Of a DNA stretch of 64,000 nucleotides, positions 43,348 to 51,991 are shown piece by piece (within the stretch, counting starts at the first letter, position 1; each line of letters opens with the position of its first letter). The stretch lies in NCBI GenBank assembly GCA_902362865.1, contig CABIYE010000017.1, forward strand, positions 1,883-65,882, in the 5' to 3' direction. The position numbers and the translations under genes were made by a program. The notes beneath the pieces were generated by a model. That model was not told the DNA's origin. It ran no database searches and saw nothing but the letters and a program-made list of their open reading frames with translations. This DNA is from Clostridiaceae bacterium (lineage in GTDB: Bacteria; Bacillota; Clostridia; Lachnospirales; Lachnospiraceae).

Positions 43348-43779
43348 ATGACATTAACAATCAAATTATTACTCATTGCAGCTATCGTACTTGGAATCAT
43401 TCTTCCATTCGGTTACTATCTGATTGGGCAGAAGAACACTAAGCGTTACAAAAGAGCGCTTGGCGTCAACATTTTCTTCTATTTTGGCTGCTTCATTATC
43501 GCAGGCATCATGATGTTCGGCGGACATGTAGAAGCTGCTGACGCCGCTGCTTCCGCTGCTTCCAATGCAACAGGGTTCGGTTATCTTGCCGCTGCACTTT
43601 CAACCGGTTTATCTTGTGTAGGCGGCGGTATTGCCGTAGCGAGTGCCGCAAGCGCTGCTCTCGGAGCGATCAGCGAAGACTCCAGTGCACTCGGTAAATC
43701 CCTTATTTTCGTAGGTCTTGCAGAAGGTGTCTGCCTTTATGGTCTGATTATCTCCTTCATGATCATAGGTAGATTATAA
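43348..43779 (+). CDS. ntpK: V-type ATPase membrane-ring subunit K (c)
   Basis: The product is 143 residues with four helices. The second hairpin carries G-G-G-I-A-V-A-S-A-A-S-A-A-L-G-A and the ion-binding glutamate in G-L-A-E-G-V-C-L-Y-G. The first hairpin (L-L-L-I-A-A-I-V-L-G and F-I-I-A-G-I-M-M-F-G) is degenerate and lacks a carboxylate, so each ring subunit would bind one ion, as in other V-type rings. The set of polar residues that selects sodium in Enterococcus is not plainly preserved, so the coupling ion cannot be assigned. AAGGAGG precedes the start. Confidence 0.93.
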   Translation: MTLTIKLLLIAAIVLGIILPFGYYLIGQKNTKRYKRALGVNIFFYFGCFIIAGIMMFGGHVEAADAAASAASNATGFGYLAAALSTGLSCVGGGIAVASAASAALGAISEDSSALGKSLIFVGLAEGVCLYGLIISFMIIGRL

Positions 43780-43780
43780 G

Positions 43781-44089
43781 ATGAAAATGTATTTAATCAG
43801 TGATAATGTCGATACTCTGACAGGAATGCGGCTTGCCGGCGTGGACGGCGTTGTCGTCCACGAACGTCCGGAGCTTCGGGAAGCACTGGAAACTGCCATG
43901 AATGACAGCTCCATCGGAATTGTACTTCTGACAGAAAAATTCGGACGCGAATTTCCGGATTTGATTGACGAAATCAAGCTTGCCCGCAAAATGCCCCTCT
44001 TAATTGAGATTCCTGACAGACACGGAACCGGACGCAAGAAAGACTTTATCACTTCTTATGTAAATGAGGCAATCGGTCTGAAGCTCTAA
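43781..44089 (+). CDS. ntpG: V-type ATPase subunit F
   Basis: The product is 102 residues, starting one base after the K-gene stop. N-terminal M-Y-L-I-S-D-N-V-D-T-L-T-G-M-R-L-A-G-V and I-G-I-V-L-L-T-E-K fit the small Rossmann-like F subunit on the central stalk (called NtpG in Enterococcus). Confidence 0.9.
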   Translation: MKMYLISDNVDTLTGMRLAGVDGVVVHERPELREALETAMNDSSIGIVLLTEKFGREFPDLIDEIKLARKMPLLIEIPDRHGTGRKKDFITSYVNEAIGLKL

Positions 44090-44109
44090 GCCAAAGACCT
44101 TATGATTTG

Positions 44110-44134
44110 TTACCATTCACAGCCCCAATTTGAA
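44110..44134. repeat. Solo arm of the 51793-51984 palindromic element
   Basis: TTACCATTCACAGC (44110-44123) is identical to both terminal arms of the 192-bp element near glgB, and the next bases (CCCAATTTGAA) resemble the sub-terminal GATTTGAAATC of that element. It lies between the F and E genes of the V-ATPase operon, just before the E-gene ribosome site. Confidence 0.7.
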
Positions 44135-44152
44135 GAAAAGAAGGTGACCGAC

Positions 44153-44746
44153 TTGACGATAGAAGAAAAACTTGCACATCTGCAGACCGCCGCCATGGAG
44201 GAAGCAAGAGCCGAAGGCAGCGCCATTATCCGGCAGCATCAAAATGCCCTGGAGGAACTGTTCCGGGAGCACCGGGAAGAAGCCATCCGCCAGTCTGAAA
44301 CGAGGATTAAAGCAGAAACTACTAACGCAGAACAGCAAATCAACATGGCAGCATCCAAGGCACAGATTGAACTAAAACGTGAGCTTAGTAAGACACAGAC
44401 CGACTTAAAGCAGCGCCTGTTTCAGGAAGTCGAACAATTGTTAAATGAATACATGCATACCGAAGATTACAAAAATCTCCTGGTATCTTATATTGAAAAG
44501 GCCGCCGCCTTTGCCGGCAGCGAGCCTATCACCATCTATATCAACCCGACGGACGAGAGTATAAAAGCCTACCTCGAAGAACACACCGGTCTGCTTCTTA
44601 CCATAAGCAAAGAGGATTTTACCGGCGGTATCCGCGCCGTCATCCGTGGACGTAATATCCTGATTGATTATTCCTTCAAGGGTTCACTGGAAACTGCAAG
44701 GAGAAAATTCTTATTTGAAGGAGGTACGGGCAATGGAAAATACTAG
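44153..44746 (+). CDS. ntpE: V-type ATPase peripheral-stalk subunit E
   Basis: The frame opens at ATG 44102, but that stretch contains the solo repeat arm and lacks a ribosome site. TTG 44153 is preceded by AAGGTGA with five bases between, giving 197 residues that begin T-I-E-E-K-L-A-H-L as subunit E does. A GTG at 44144 is the alternative. The N-terminal half is a charged coiled coil, the C-terminal half globular with R-A-V-I-R-G-R-N-I. The 3' end overlaps the A gene by 14 bases. Confidence 0.88.
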   Translation: MTIEEKLAHLQTAAMEEARAEGSAIIRQHQNALEELFREHREEAIRQSETRIKAETTNAEQQINMAASKAQIELKRELSKTQTDLKQRLFQEVEQLLNEYMHTEDYKNLLVSYIEKAAAFAGSEPITIYINPTDESIKAYLEEHTGLLLTISKEDFTGGIRAVIRGRNILIDYSFKGSLETARRKFLFEGGTGNGKY

Positions 44747-46505
44747 AACAGGTATTATTTACGGCATCAACGGGCCTGTAATCTATTTGAAAGGAAATCC
44801 CGGTTTTAAAATGTCCGAGATGGTATATGTCGGAGAACAGAAGCTGGTAGGCGAAGTTATTTCTTTGGATAAAGACAGAACGACCATTCAGGTATATGAA
44901 GAGACATCCGGACTCCGCCCGGGCGAAACTGTGGAAGCAACCGGCTCCGCCGTCTCCGTCACCCTGGCTCCCGGAATTTTAAATAACATTTTTGACGGAA
45001 TTGAGCGCCCGCTGGAACGCATTGCAGACAGCGGCGGTGCATTTATTACCCGGGGTGTCAGCGTAGATTCCCTAAACCGGGAGAAAAAATGGAAGACCCA
45101 TCTCACTGTCAACGCAGGCGATCTGCTCCACGGCGGCGATATTTTCGCAGAAGTCCCTGAAACTCCTGCTATTATGCACAAATGTATGGTTCCGCCGGAT
45201 TTGGAAGGCACAGTAACTTCCGCCGTTCCGGACGGGGACTACACCATCGATGAACCTCTGCTTACCCTGCAGCTTTCCGACGGAAGTACAAAAGAACTTA
45301 CCATGACGCAGCGCTGGCCGATCCGTGTGGCAAGACCCACACATCACCGCTTCCCGGCAAGCGTACCACTGATTACCGGACAGCGTATCCTTGACACCAT
45401 GTTCCCAATCGCCAAGGGTGGCACCGCCGCCATCCCCGGCGGTTTCGGAACCGGTAAAACCATGACACAGCACCAGATTGCAAAATGGTCTGATGCTGAT
45501 ATCATTATTTACATTGGCTGTGGTGAACGTGGAAATGAGATGACACAGGTTCTGGAAGAATTTTCCCAGCTTATAGACCCACGTTCCGGCAATCCCCTGA
45601 TGGACAGAACAACGCTGATTGCCAACACCTCTAACATGCCGGTAGCCGCCCGTGAGGCTTCTATTTACACCGGACTAACTTTGGCGGAATATTACCGTGA
45701 CATGGGATACGATGTGGCAATCATGGCCGATTCCACCTCCCGCTGGGCAGAAGCTCTGCGTGAGCTCTCCGGCCGTCTGGAAGAAATGCCTGCTGAAGAA
45801 GGCTTTCCTGCTTATCTGGCGTCAAGGCTTTCTGCTTTCTATGAGCGCGCCGGAATGATGCACAACTTAAACGGAACCGACGGTTCCGTATCCATCATCG
45901 GAGCAGTCTCTCCACAGGGCGGCGATTTCTCCGAACCGGTAACCCAGAACACCAAGCGTTTCGTACGCTGCTTCTGGGGTCTGGATAAATCACTGGCATA
46001 CTCCAGGCATTTCCCAGCTATTCACTGGCTCACCAGCTACAGTGAATACCTGAATGACTTAGGCGCCTGGTACAACGATCATGTATCTCCTAAATTCGTA
46101 GATTACCGGAACCGCCTGATGGCGCTTCTGAACCAGGAAAGCAGCCTGATGGAAATCGTGAAACTAATCGGCGGCGACGTGCTTCCCGACGATCAGAAGC
46201 TGGTACTGGAAATTGCCAGAGTCATCCGTCTCGGCTTTCTGCAGCAGAATGCATTTCACAAGGATGATACCTGCGTATCCATGGAGAAACAGTTTAAAAT
46301 GATGGACGTCATTCTCTATCTTTATAAAACCTGCCGGAAGCTGGTGGCCATGGGAATGCCTATGTCCGTTCTAAAAGAAGAGAATATTTTTGAAAAGGTT
46401 ATTGCCATCAAATACGATGTACCTAACGATAACCTGCAGATGTTAGATATGTATAAAAAATATATTGATGATTTCGCACAGCGGGTCATGGATAAAAACG
46501 CATAA
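44733..46505 (+). CDS. ntpA: V-type ATPase catalytic subunit A
   Basis: I chose ATG 44733, eight bases after AGGAGG (44719-44724); an in-frame upstream start at 44664 is inside the E gene. The product is 590 residues. The P-loop is G-G-F-G-T-G-K-T near 236, followed by G-C-G-E-R-G-N-E and the [11 protein letters not shown] segment, all typical of catalytic A subunits. It hydrolyses or makes ATP on the cytoplasmic head. Confidence 0.96.
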   Translation: MENTRTGIIYGINGPVIYLKGNPGFKMSEMVYVGEQKLVGEVISLDKDRTTIQVYEETSGLRPGETVEATGSAVSVTLAPGILNNIFDGIERPLERIADSGGAFITRGVSVDSLNREKKWKTHLTVNAGDLLHGGDIFAEVPETPAIMHKCMVPPDLEGTVTSAVPDGDYTIDEPLLTLQLSDGSTKELTMTQRWPIRVARPTHHRFPASVPLITGQRILDTMFPIAKGGTAAIPGGFGTGKTMTQHQIAKWSDADIIIYIGCGERGNEMTQVLEEFSQLIDPRSGNPLMDRTTLIANTSNMPVAAREASIYTGLTLAEYYRDMGYDVAIMADSTSRWAEALRELSGRLEEMPAEEGFPAYLASRLSAFYERAGMMHNLNGTDGSVSIIGAVSPQGGDFSEPVTQNTKRFVRCFWGLDKSLAYSRHFPAIHWLTSYSEYLNDLGAWYNDHVSPKFVDYRNRLMALLNQESSLMEIVKLIGGDVLPDDQKLVLEIARVIRLGFLQQNAFHKDDTCVSMEKQFKMMDVILYLYKTCRKLVAMGMPMSVLKEENIFEKVIAIKYDVPNDNLQMLDMYKKYIDDFAQRVMDKNA

Positions 46506-46519
46506 AGGAGAGACCATTT

Positions 46520-47902
46520 ATGGCAATTGAATATCTTGGACTCAGTAATATCAATGGCCCTCTCGTTGTCCTTGAGGGCATTCAGGATGCCTTTTACGAT
46601 GAAATCGTAGAATTTACCGTAGAAGGCAATACCAAGAAGCTGGGACGTATTATCGAGCTATACGAAGACAAAGCAATCATTCAGGTATTTGAAGGGACAG
46701 AAAATATGTCTCTCAACAATACCCATACCAAATTAAGTGGACATCCGATGGAAATCGCCGTTGCTCCCGATATGCTGGGACGTACCTTTAACGGTATCGG
46801 CGAACCAATCGACGATCTGGGACCTATCTCTTCCACTGACCACAGAGATATTAACGGTCTCCCACTGAATCCAGTCCGCCGGGAATACCCACGTAACTAT
46901 ATCCGCACCGGTATTTCTGCTATTGACGGACTTACCACCTTAATCCGCGGACAGAAGCTTCCGATTTTTTCCGGAAACGGTCTGCCTCACGACCAGCTTG
47001 CCGCACAGATCGTCAAGCAGGCATCCTTAGGCGACGGCTCCAATGAGAAATTCGCCGTCGTATTCGGCGCTATGGGTGTCAAGCACGACGTTGCCGACTT
47101 CTTCCGCAAAACCTTTGATGAAAGCGGTGTTGCCGACCATGTGTGTATGTTCCTCAATCTGGCAAATGACCCGGTAGTGGAACGTCTGATTACACCAAAG
47201 GTTGCCCTGACCGTTGCCGAATATCTGGCCTTTGAACAGAATATGCACATTCTGGTTATCCTGACCGACATGACCTCCTTTGCAGAGGCGATGCGTGAAG
47301 TCTCATCCTCCAAGGGCGAGATTCCATCCAGAAAAGGATACCCCGGATACTTATACAGCGAACTTGCAACCATCTATGAGCGCGCCGGCATCGTATCCGG
47401 ATCGAATGGCTCCGTAACACAACTGCCGATCCTCACCATGCCAAATGATGATATTACTCACCCGATTCCTGACCTTACCGGATACATCACCGAAGGCCAG
47501 GTCGTACTGGACAGGAACCTGCACGGCCAGGCTATCTACCCGCCGATCAGCATTCTGCCTTCCCTGTCCCGTCTGATGAAAGACGGAATCGGAAAAGGCT
47601 ATACACGCGAAGATCACCAGGATCTCGCCAACCAGCTCTTTTCCGCCTACGCTAAAGTAGGAGAGGCAAGGAACCTCGCCTCAGTCATCGGAGAAGACGA
47701 ACTGTCCCCCGTTGACAAACAATATTTAAAATTCGGCAAAGAATTTGAAGAACGCTACATCGGCCAGGGGCGCACCGAAAACCGATCCATGATAGAAACC
47801 CTGGATCTAGGCTGGGAACTACTCGCCCTGCTGCCAAAAGAAGAACTCGACCGAATCGACACAAAGATAATAGAAAAATACTATCCACGTGAAACGGACT
47901 AG
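46520..47902 (+). CDS. ntpB: V-type ATPase regulatory subunit B
   Basis: The product is 460 residues, starting after AAAGGAGAG. It has the B-subunit core with S-G-N-G-L-P-H in place of a P-loop, and [11 protein letters not shown] and Y-P-G-Y-L-Y-S-E-L. The last codons (from 47883) lie inside the left arm of a 133-bp palindromic element, so the final P-R-E-T-D and the stop codon are supplied by the element. Confidence 0.96.
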   Translation: MAIEYLGLSNINGPLVVLEGIQDAFYDEIVEFTVEGNTKKLGRIIELYEDKAIIQVFEGTENMSLNNTHTKLSGHPMEIAVAPDMLGRTFNGIGEPIDDLGPISSTDHRDINGLPLNPVRREYPRNYIRTGISAIDGLTTLIRGQKLPIFSGNGLPHDQLAAQIVKQASLGDGSNEKFAVVFGAMGVKHDVADFFRKTFDESGVADHVCMFLNLANDPVVERLITPKVALTVAEYLAFEQNMHILVILTDMTSFAEAMREVSSSKGEIPSRKGYPGYLYSELATIYERAGIVSGSNGSVTQLPILTMPNDDITHPIPDLTGYITEGQVVLDRNLHGQAIYPPISILPSLSRLMKDGIGKGYTREDHQDLANQLFSAYAKVGEARNLASVIGEDELSPVDKQYLKFGKEFEERYIGQGRTENRSMIETLDLGWELLALLPKEELDRIDTKIIEKYYPRETD

Positions 47903-48015
47903 ACGCGAAAGTTATCCCAGATGATGCTCGCATCAATCAGGGATAACTTTCATGTCTAGGCGTAACGTGACTTCAAGACCTCTGGTCTTGAAGTTCACGG
48001 CCGTTTCACGTGGAT
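47883..48015. repeat. 133-bp structured palindromic element spanning the ntpB stop
   Basis: Perfect 15-bp terminal arms (ATCCACGTGAAACGG at 47883-47897, its complement at 48001-48015) enclose two hairpins. The first has CTAGAC/GTCTAG, GAAAGTTATCCC/GGGATAACTTTC (12 bp) and a TGATG-CTCG-CATCA tip. The second (47966-47999) pairs CGTGACTTCAAGACC with GGTCTTGAAGTTCACG with one bulged T. The whole would fold as a three-way junction. The string GGCCGTTTCA occurs at its right end (47999-48008) and again at 48051-48060, and ATCCACGTGAA recurs at the start of the D gene (48084-48094). Confidence 0.85.
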
Positions 48016-48080
48016 TAACATCACGGGTCACAGGTGCAACGTAACCGAAAGGCCGTTTCAAAATGTAAAGGGGGAACACT

Positions 48081-48704
48081 ATGGATCCACGTGAATTTCC
48101 AACAAAAGGAAACTTAATACTTGCGAAAAACTCCCTCGCTCTTGCAAAACAAGGCTATGACCTTATGGATAAGAAACGGAACATTCTTATCCGCGAGCTT
48201 ATGGATCTGATTGATGAGGCAAAAGGCATCCAGGAACAGATAGACACCACATTTACCAAGGCTTACGCCTGCCTGCAGCGTGCAAATATCGAGCACGGAA
48301 TCAGTAAAGTAGAAGAACTTGCCTATACCGTTCCGATTGAGGACTCCATCCGCATTCAGACAAGAAGCATCATGGGAACAGAAATTCCCCACGTCAAATA
48401 CGATGCGGCTCAGAACAAACTTACCTATGCCCTCGGAACTACTCATGAGTCCATTGATATTGCCCGGGACGCATTCCGCGAGGTAAAAGACCTGACAATT
48501 AAATTGTCCATGGTAGAAAATGCTGCCTACCGTCTGGCAGCCAACATCAAGAAAACACAAAAACGTGCTAACGCACTGAAAAATATCACAATTCCAACCT
48601 ACAGCGCTCTTGTCTATAATATTACGAATGAACTGGAAGAAAAAGAGCGGGAAGAATTTACCAGACTAAAAGTAATAAAACGAATGAAAACCAAAAAAGG
48701 ATAA
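48081..48704 (+). CDS. ntpD: V-type ATPase central-stalk subunit D
   Basis: The product is 207 residues from ATG 48081 behind AAAGGGGGAA. N-terminal P-T-K-G-N-L-I-L-A-K-N-S-L-A-L-A-K-Q-G-Y-D-L-M-D-K-K-R and the C-terminal N-I-K-K-T-Q-K-R-A-N-A-L-K-N-I match subunit D, the two-helix rotor shaft. It is the last gene of the operon and is separated from ntpB by 178 bases that hold the palindromic element. Confidence 0.95.
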   Translation: MDPREFPTKGNLILAKNSLALAKQGYDLMDKKRNILIRELMDLIDEAKGIQEQIDTTFTKAYACLQRANIEHGISKVEELAYTVPIEDSIRIQTRSIMGTEIPHVKYDAAQNKLTYALGTTHESIDIARDAFREVKDLTIKLSMVENAAYRLAANIKKTQKRANALKNITIPTYSALVYNITNELEEKEREEFTRLKVIKRMKTKKG

Positions 48705-48710
48705 TAACAA

Positions 48711-48750
48711 AAAATCACGGCAGCGAAGACGTTCTTCTGCCGTGATTTTT
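48711..48750. terminator. Terminator after the V-ATPase operon
   Basis: AAAATCACGGCAG (48711-48723) pairs with CTGCCGTGATTTT (48737-48749) over a 13-nt loop and ends in a T run. It serves both the operon and the convergent SLH gene. Confidence 0.9.
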
Positions 48751-48760
48751 CTATTAATAT

Positions 48761-49765
48761 TTACCTGTATGTCTCCGTAAAACGCATGATGACGGCAGCA
48801 CATTCTGCACGGCTTGCTCCTCCTTGCGGATCCAGTCTTGTTCCATTATCTTTTCCCGTAATAATTCCATTGCCCACTGCCCACTGCATTGCTTCATAAG
48901 CAAATTCATTCACACTGGCTGCATCACTGAAGCTGCTAAAATCCACTTTCATACTGGTATCATATCCCATGTACTCTGCATAACGGTACAGCATAACTGC
49001 CATCTGTTCCCGGTTTATATTATCCGATACACCAAACAAGCCGCTGTTAGAATAACCTTTTACCACATCAATGCTGTTTGCCCAGAGAATTGCCTGTGTA
49101 TACCACATTGCATCCGGAACATCCGGGAATTTCTCTGCATATGTGATTTCCGGCATACCACTCATCCGATGCAGGATGACCGCAAACTGAGCACGGGCTA
49201 ATGGCTGGGTCGGTCCGAACTCATAATCATTGAGTCCCTTCATGATTCCCTCATCGTATACATCCATTACATAATAATAATACCAGTCTCTCGTATATAC
49301 ATCCGCAAACAATTTGTCTCCAATATTCCATGTTTGCAAATCAATAGTTGAAAATCCGCCTCCCTCTGCTGAAACCTCTCCGGTATTCCTATTAACAGTA
49401 ACCATGCCTGCCAATGTATTTGCAGCAAACATACTGGAGGTCGGCGGCACTCCCTGTGCCAAAAGCTCCTGCATTCTCTGGTCGGATATGGCAAATCGCA
49501 GAACAAACCGGTATTCTTTATTTGTTATCTTCGTCTCGCTGGGCGCTATCGTATAATCTCCATAATACGGCTTTTCCAGCTGATTTTTATAGTGTGCCTT
49601 CACAATCCGGGCTGCTTCTTCTACCGTCCAGGACATTTGCCCGCTTGTTTTTATGCTGTCTTCTGCCTTAACTTCTGATATTCCCCCTCCGATGTTACCC
49701 GGAAGCAAACCGGCTAACAATACACACAGCAGTACTGCTGTGAATTTCTTATATCCACTCTTCAT
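48761..49765 (-). CDS. SLH-domain surface protein
   Basis: The product is 334 residues: a signal peptide (cleavage near V-K-A-E), an N-terminal domain of about 110 residues of unknown type, and three SLH repeats (about 160-334) with F-P-D-V-x-x-x-M-W-Y, G-I-I-T-G, R-x-Q/E-M/C-A and similar. SLH repeats bind secondary wall polymers and hold proteins on the cell surface. Function of the N-terminal domain is not recognised. The start is 10 bases downstream of the glgB stop, so it may be co-transcribed with glgB. Confidence 0.88.
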   Translation of the reverse strand: MKSGYKKFTAVLLCVLLAGLLPGNIGGGISEVKAEDSIKTSGQMSWTVEEAARIVKAHYKNQLEKPYYGDYTIAPSETKITNKEYRFVLRFAISDQRMQELLAQGVPPTSSMFAANTLAGMVTVNRNTGEVSAEGGGFSTIDLQTWNIGDKLFADVYTRDWYYYYVMDVYDEGIMKGLNDYEFGPTQPLARAQFAVILHRMSGMPEITYAEKFPDVPDAMWYTQAILWANSIDVVKGYSNSGLFGVSDNINREQMAVMLYRYAEYMGYDTSMKVDFSSFSDAASVNEFAYEAMQWAVGNGIITGKDNGTRLDPQGGASRAECAAVIMRFTETYR

Positions 49766-49774
49766 ACCTTCCTC

Positions 49775-51688
49775 CTAAAATTCAAATATAGCAACTCCGT
49801 ATGGCGGCAGTTTATATGCAAAAGAATAGGGTCTTCCGTCACACTCCTTTTTCTCCGCCTTATATACTAACGGCCGTTCTTCTCCTTTTCCGCCATATTT
49901 CACGTCATCACTATTTAAAACCAGCTTATATTGCTTTCTCCTCGGCACGCCTACACGGTAATCATCCCTCGCCATCGGCGTAAAATTACATACAAACAAC
50001 AGATTCTTCTTTCCATTCTTGGAATGCCGGATAAAGCTGTAAATGCTTCTGTCTTTATCGTCTGCATTCACCCATTCAAAGCCATCCCAAGAATTATCCT
50101 GTTCATACATCGCCTTGTTGCGTTTATAAAGATGCAGAAGATCTCTCACCCAATTCTGTATCTGTACATGCTCATCCTCTGCCAAAAGGAACCAGTCAAG
50201 CTCACGCGCTTCGCTCCATTCCCGAAGCTGTGCAAATTCCTGTCCCATAAAAAGAAGCTTCTTACCGGAATGTCCCATCATAAAAGCATATCCGACTTTC
50301 AGGTTTGCATATTTATCAAAACCAAGTCCCGGCATCTTATTCAGCATAGAACACTTCAGATGCACCACCTCGTCATGAGAAAGCACAAGGATGTAGTGTT
50401 CGCTGTACGCATAACTCATGGCAAAGGTCATATTATAATGAGCGCCTTTCCTGAAATATGGATCCAGCTTCATATATTCTGTAAAATCGTGCATCCATCC
50501 CATATTCCATTTCAGGCTGAATCCCAATCCGTCATCTTCCACAGCGCCGGTCACCTTCGGCCACGCCGTGGATTCCTCTGCAATCATAAGCGCCCCCGGA
50601 TTCCGCCCAAGTACAACAGAATTCAGATGCTTGAAGAATCCTATCGCCTCCAGGTTCTTATTGCCGCCATATTCATTGGCAACCCATTCCCCGTCTTTTC
50701 TTCCATAGTCCAGATACAGAATAGATGCCACCGCATCTACACGCAAACCGTCTACATGGAATTCTTCAATCCAGAACAATGCATTGGAAATCAGAAAGTT
50801 TCGTACTTCATTTTTTCCAAAATCAAAGACCTTTGTTCCCCAGTCCGGATGCTCTCCCTTTCTCGGGTCCGCATACTCAAAAACAGGCGTCCCGTCAAAA
50901 TCAGCCAGTCCGTGCGCATCTTTCGGGAAATGTGCCGGTACCCAATCCAGAATAACGCCAATCTTATTCTTATGAAAATAGTTAATCATCCAGGCAAAAT
51001 CTTCCGGCGTCCCATACCGGGAAGTGGGTGCGAAATACCCTGTAACCTGGTATCCCCAGGAACCATCAAAGGGATGCTCCGCGATTCCCATTAGCTCAAT
51101 ATGCGTATAACCCATATCTTTTATATATTTTACAGCTTCCCTGGCAAATTCTCTGTAATTATAAAATCCATCCGGCGTACCGTCATCATGCTTCTTCCAG
51201 GAACCGATATGCGCTTCATAAACAGACATCGGCTGCTCTTTGTGATCCCAATTCTTTCTCTGCGCCATCCAGGCACTGTCAGACCATGTAATTCTGGAAA
51301 GATCCGTCACCCTTGATGCCGTTCCCGGACGCATCTCCGCATAATTTGCAAATGGATCTGCTTTAGAAATCCGGGCTCCGCTATACGTTTCAATAGAATA
51401 CTTATACATTGCATTTTCCGGCACATCCGGAATAAAACAGGTATAAATTCCAAGCGGCTCCCCACGCTCCATTTCGTTCGCCGTCTCATCCCAGTTATTA
51501 AATTCTCCTATTACAGAAACAGCCTTTGCATTCGGCGCCCATACTGCAAAATACACCCCTTCTGTATCCCCGTCTTTTACCTTGTGAGAACCTAATTTTT
51601 TATATATCTCATAGTGATTTCCCTGCCCGAAGAGATAATGATCCAGTTCTCCGATTTCATATGCTTTAATTTTCTTCGCTTCAGCCAT
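49775..51688 (-). CDS. glgB: 1,4-alpha-glucan branching enzyme
   Basis: The product is 637 residues from ATG 51688 (GAGGGTGG upstream). The N-terminal CBM48 part (V-Y-F-A-V-W-A-P-N-A) is followed by the GH13 barrel with D-W-V-P-A-H-F, the nucleophile in G-L-R-V-D-A-V (near 317), the acid Glu in I-A-E-E-S-T (near 373) and L-S-H-D-E-V-V-H (near 441). It makes alpha-1,6 branches in glycogen. No other glg genes are in the window. Confidence 0.95.
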   Translation of the reverse strand: MAEAKKIKAYEIGELDHYLFGQGNHYEIYKKLGSHKVKDGDTEGVYFAVWAPNAKAVSVIGEFNNWDETANEMERGEPLGIYTCFIPDVPENAMYKYSIETYSGARISKADPFANYAEMRPGTASRVTDLSRITWSDSAWMAQRKNWDHKEQPMSVYEAHIGSWKKHDDGTPDGFYNYREFAREAVKYIKDMGYTHIELMGIAEHPFDGSWGYQVTGYFAPTSRYGTPEDFAWMINYFHKNKIGVILDWVPAHFPKDAHGLADFDGTPVFEYADPRKGEHPDWGTKVFDFGKNEVRNFLISNALFWIEEFHVDGLRVDAVASILYLDYGRKDGEWVANEYGGNKNLEAIGFFKHLNSVVLGRNPGALMIAEESTAWPKVTGAVEDDGLGFSLKWNMGWMHDFTEYMKLDPYFRKGAHYNMTFAMSYAYSEHYILVLSHDEVVHLKCSMLNKMPGLGFDKYANLKVGYAFMMGHSGKKLLFMGQEFAQLREWSEARELDWFLLAEDEHVQIQNWVRDLLHLYKRNKAMYEQDNSWDGFEWVNADDKDRSIYSFIRHSKNGKKNLLFVCNFTPMARDDYRVGVPRRKQYKLVLNSDDVKYGGKGEERPLVYKAEKKECDGRPYSFAYKLPPYGVAIFEF

Positions 51689-51748
51689 AATTCCACCCTC
51701 TCGTGTCCAAATATATACTCTAATTATACTTTATGGACACATAAAAAT

Positions 51749-51792
51749 AAAGAGTTTTGACAGAAAATTGCTTTGCCAAAACTCTTTATTTT
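51749..51792. terminator. Terminator between the TPR-AAA gene and glgB
   Basis: AAAGAGTTTTG (51749-51759) pairs with CAAAACTCTTT (51777-51787), with A/T-rich runs on both sides. It lies just left of the 192-bp palindromic element. Confidence 0.75.
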
Positions 51793-51984
51793 TTACCATT
51801 CACAGCACCCCACCAGCATGCGCACTCGTCGCATCTTCGATGCTCCAGTCCCGCTCCTGACGGAGCTAAGACTGCTTATACGGGTGGGTGACTGCTCCAC
51901 AGGCCAGATTTGAAATCCAATATATCTTCTTACGTGCAAGCACGACGAATCCATATTAGATTTCAAATCGGCTGTGAATGGTAA
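51793..51984. repeat. 192-bp palindromic element with TTACCATTCACAGC arms
   Basis: The terminal 14-bp arms are perfect (51793-51806 and 51971-51984). Inside are: CACCC/GGGTG pairing at about 51806-51890 enclosing GCATC-TTC-GATGC (51831-51843) and AGTC..GCTCC-TGAC-GGAGC..GACT (51847-51873); then a 16-bp stem with one mismatch (51908-51923 with 51953-51968) capped by CGTGC-AA-GCACG (51933-51944). No coding frame or transposase. It is intergenic between two same-strand genes. One arm is found alone at 44110. Confidence 0.85.
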
Positions 51985-51991
51985 CCTTTTT

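Noticed and set aside
49931..51094. 387-codon open frame on the plus strand
   Set aside because: It is antisense to glgB, has no ribosome site and its translation is rich in H, I, K and R as shadow frames are.
51793..51984. The 192-bp inverted-repeat unit as an insertion sequence
   Set aside because: It encodes no transposase and the interior is filled with stem-loops; annotated as a repeat element only.
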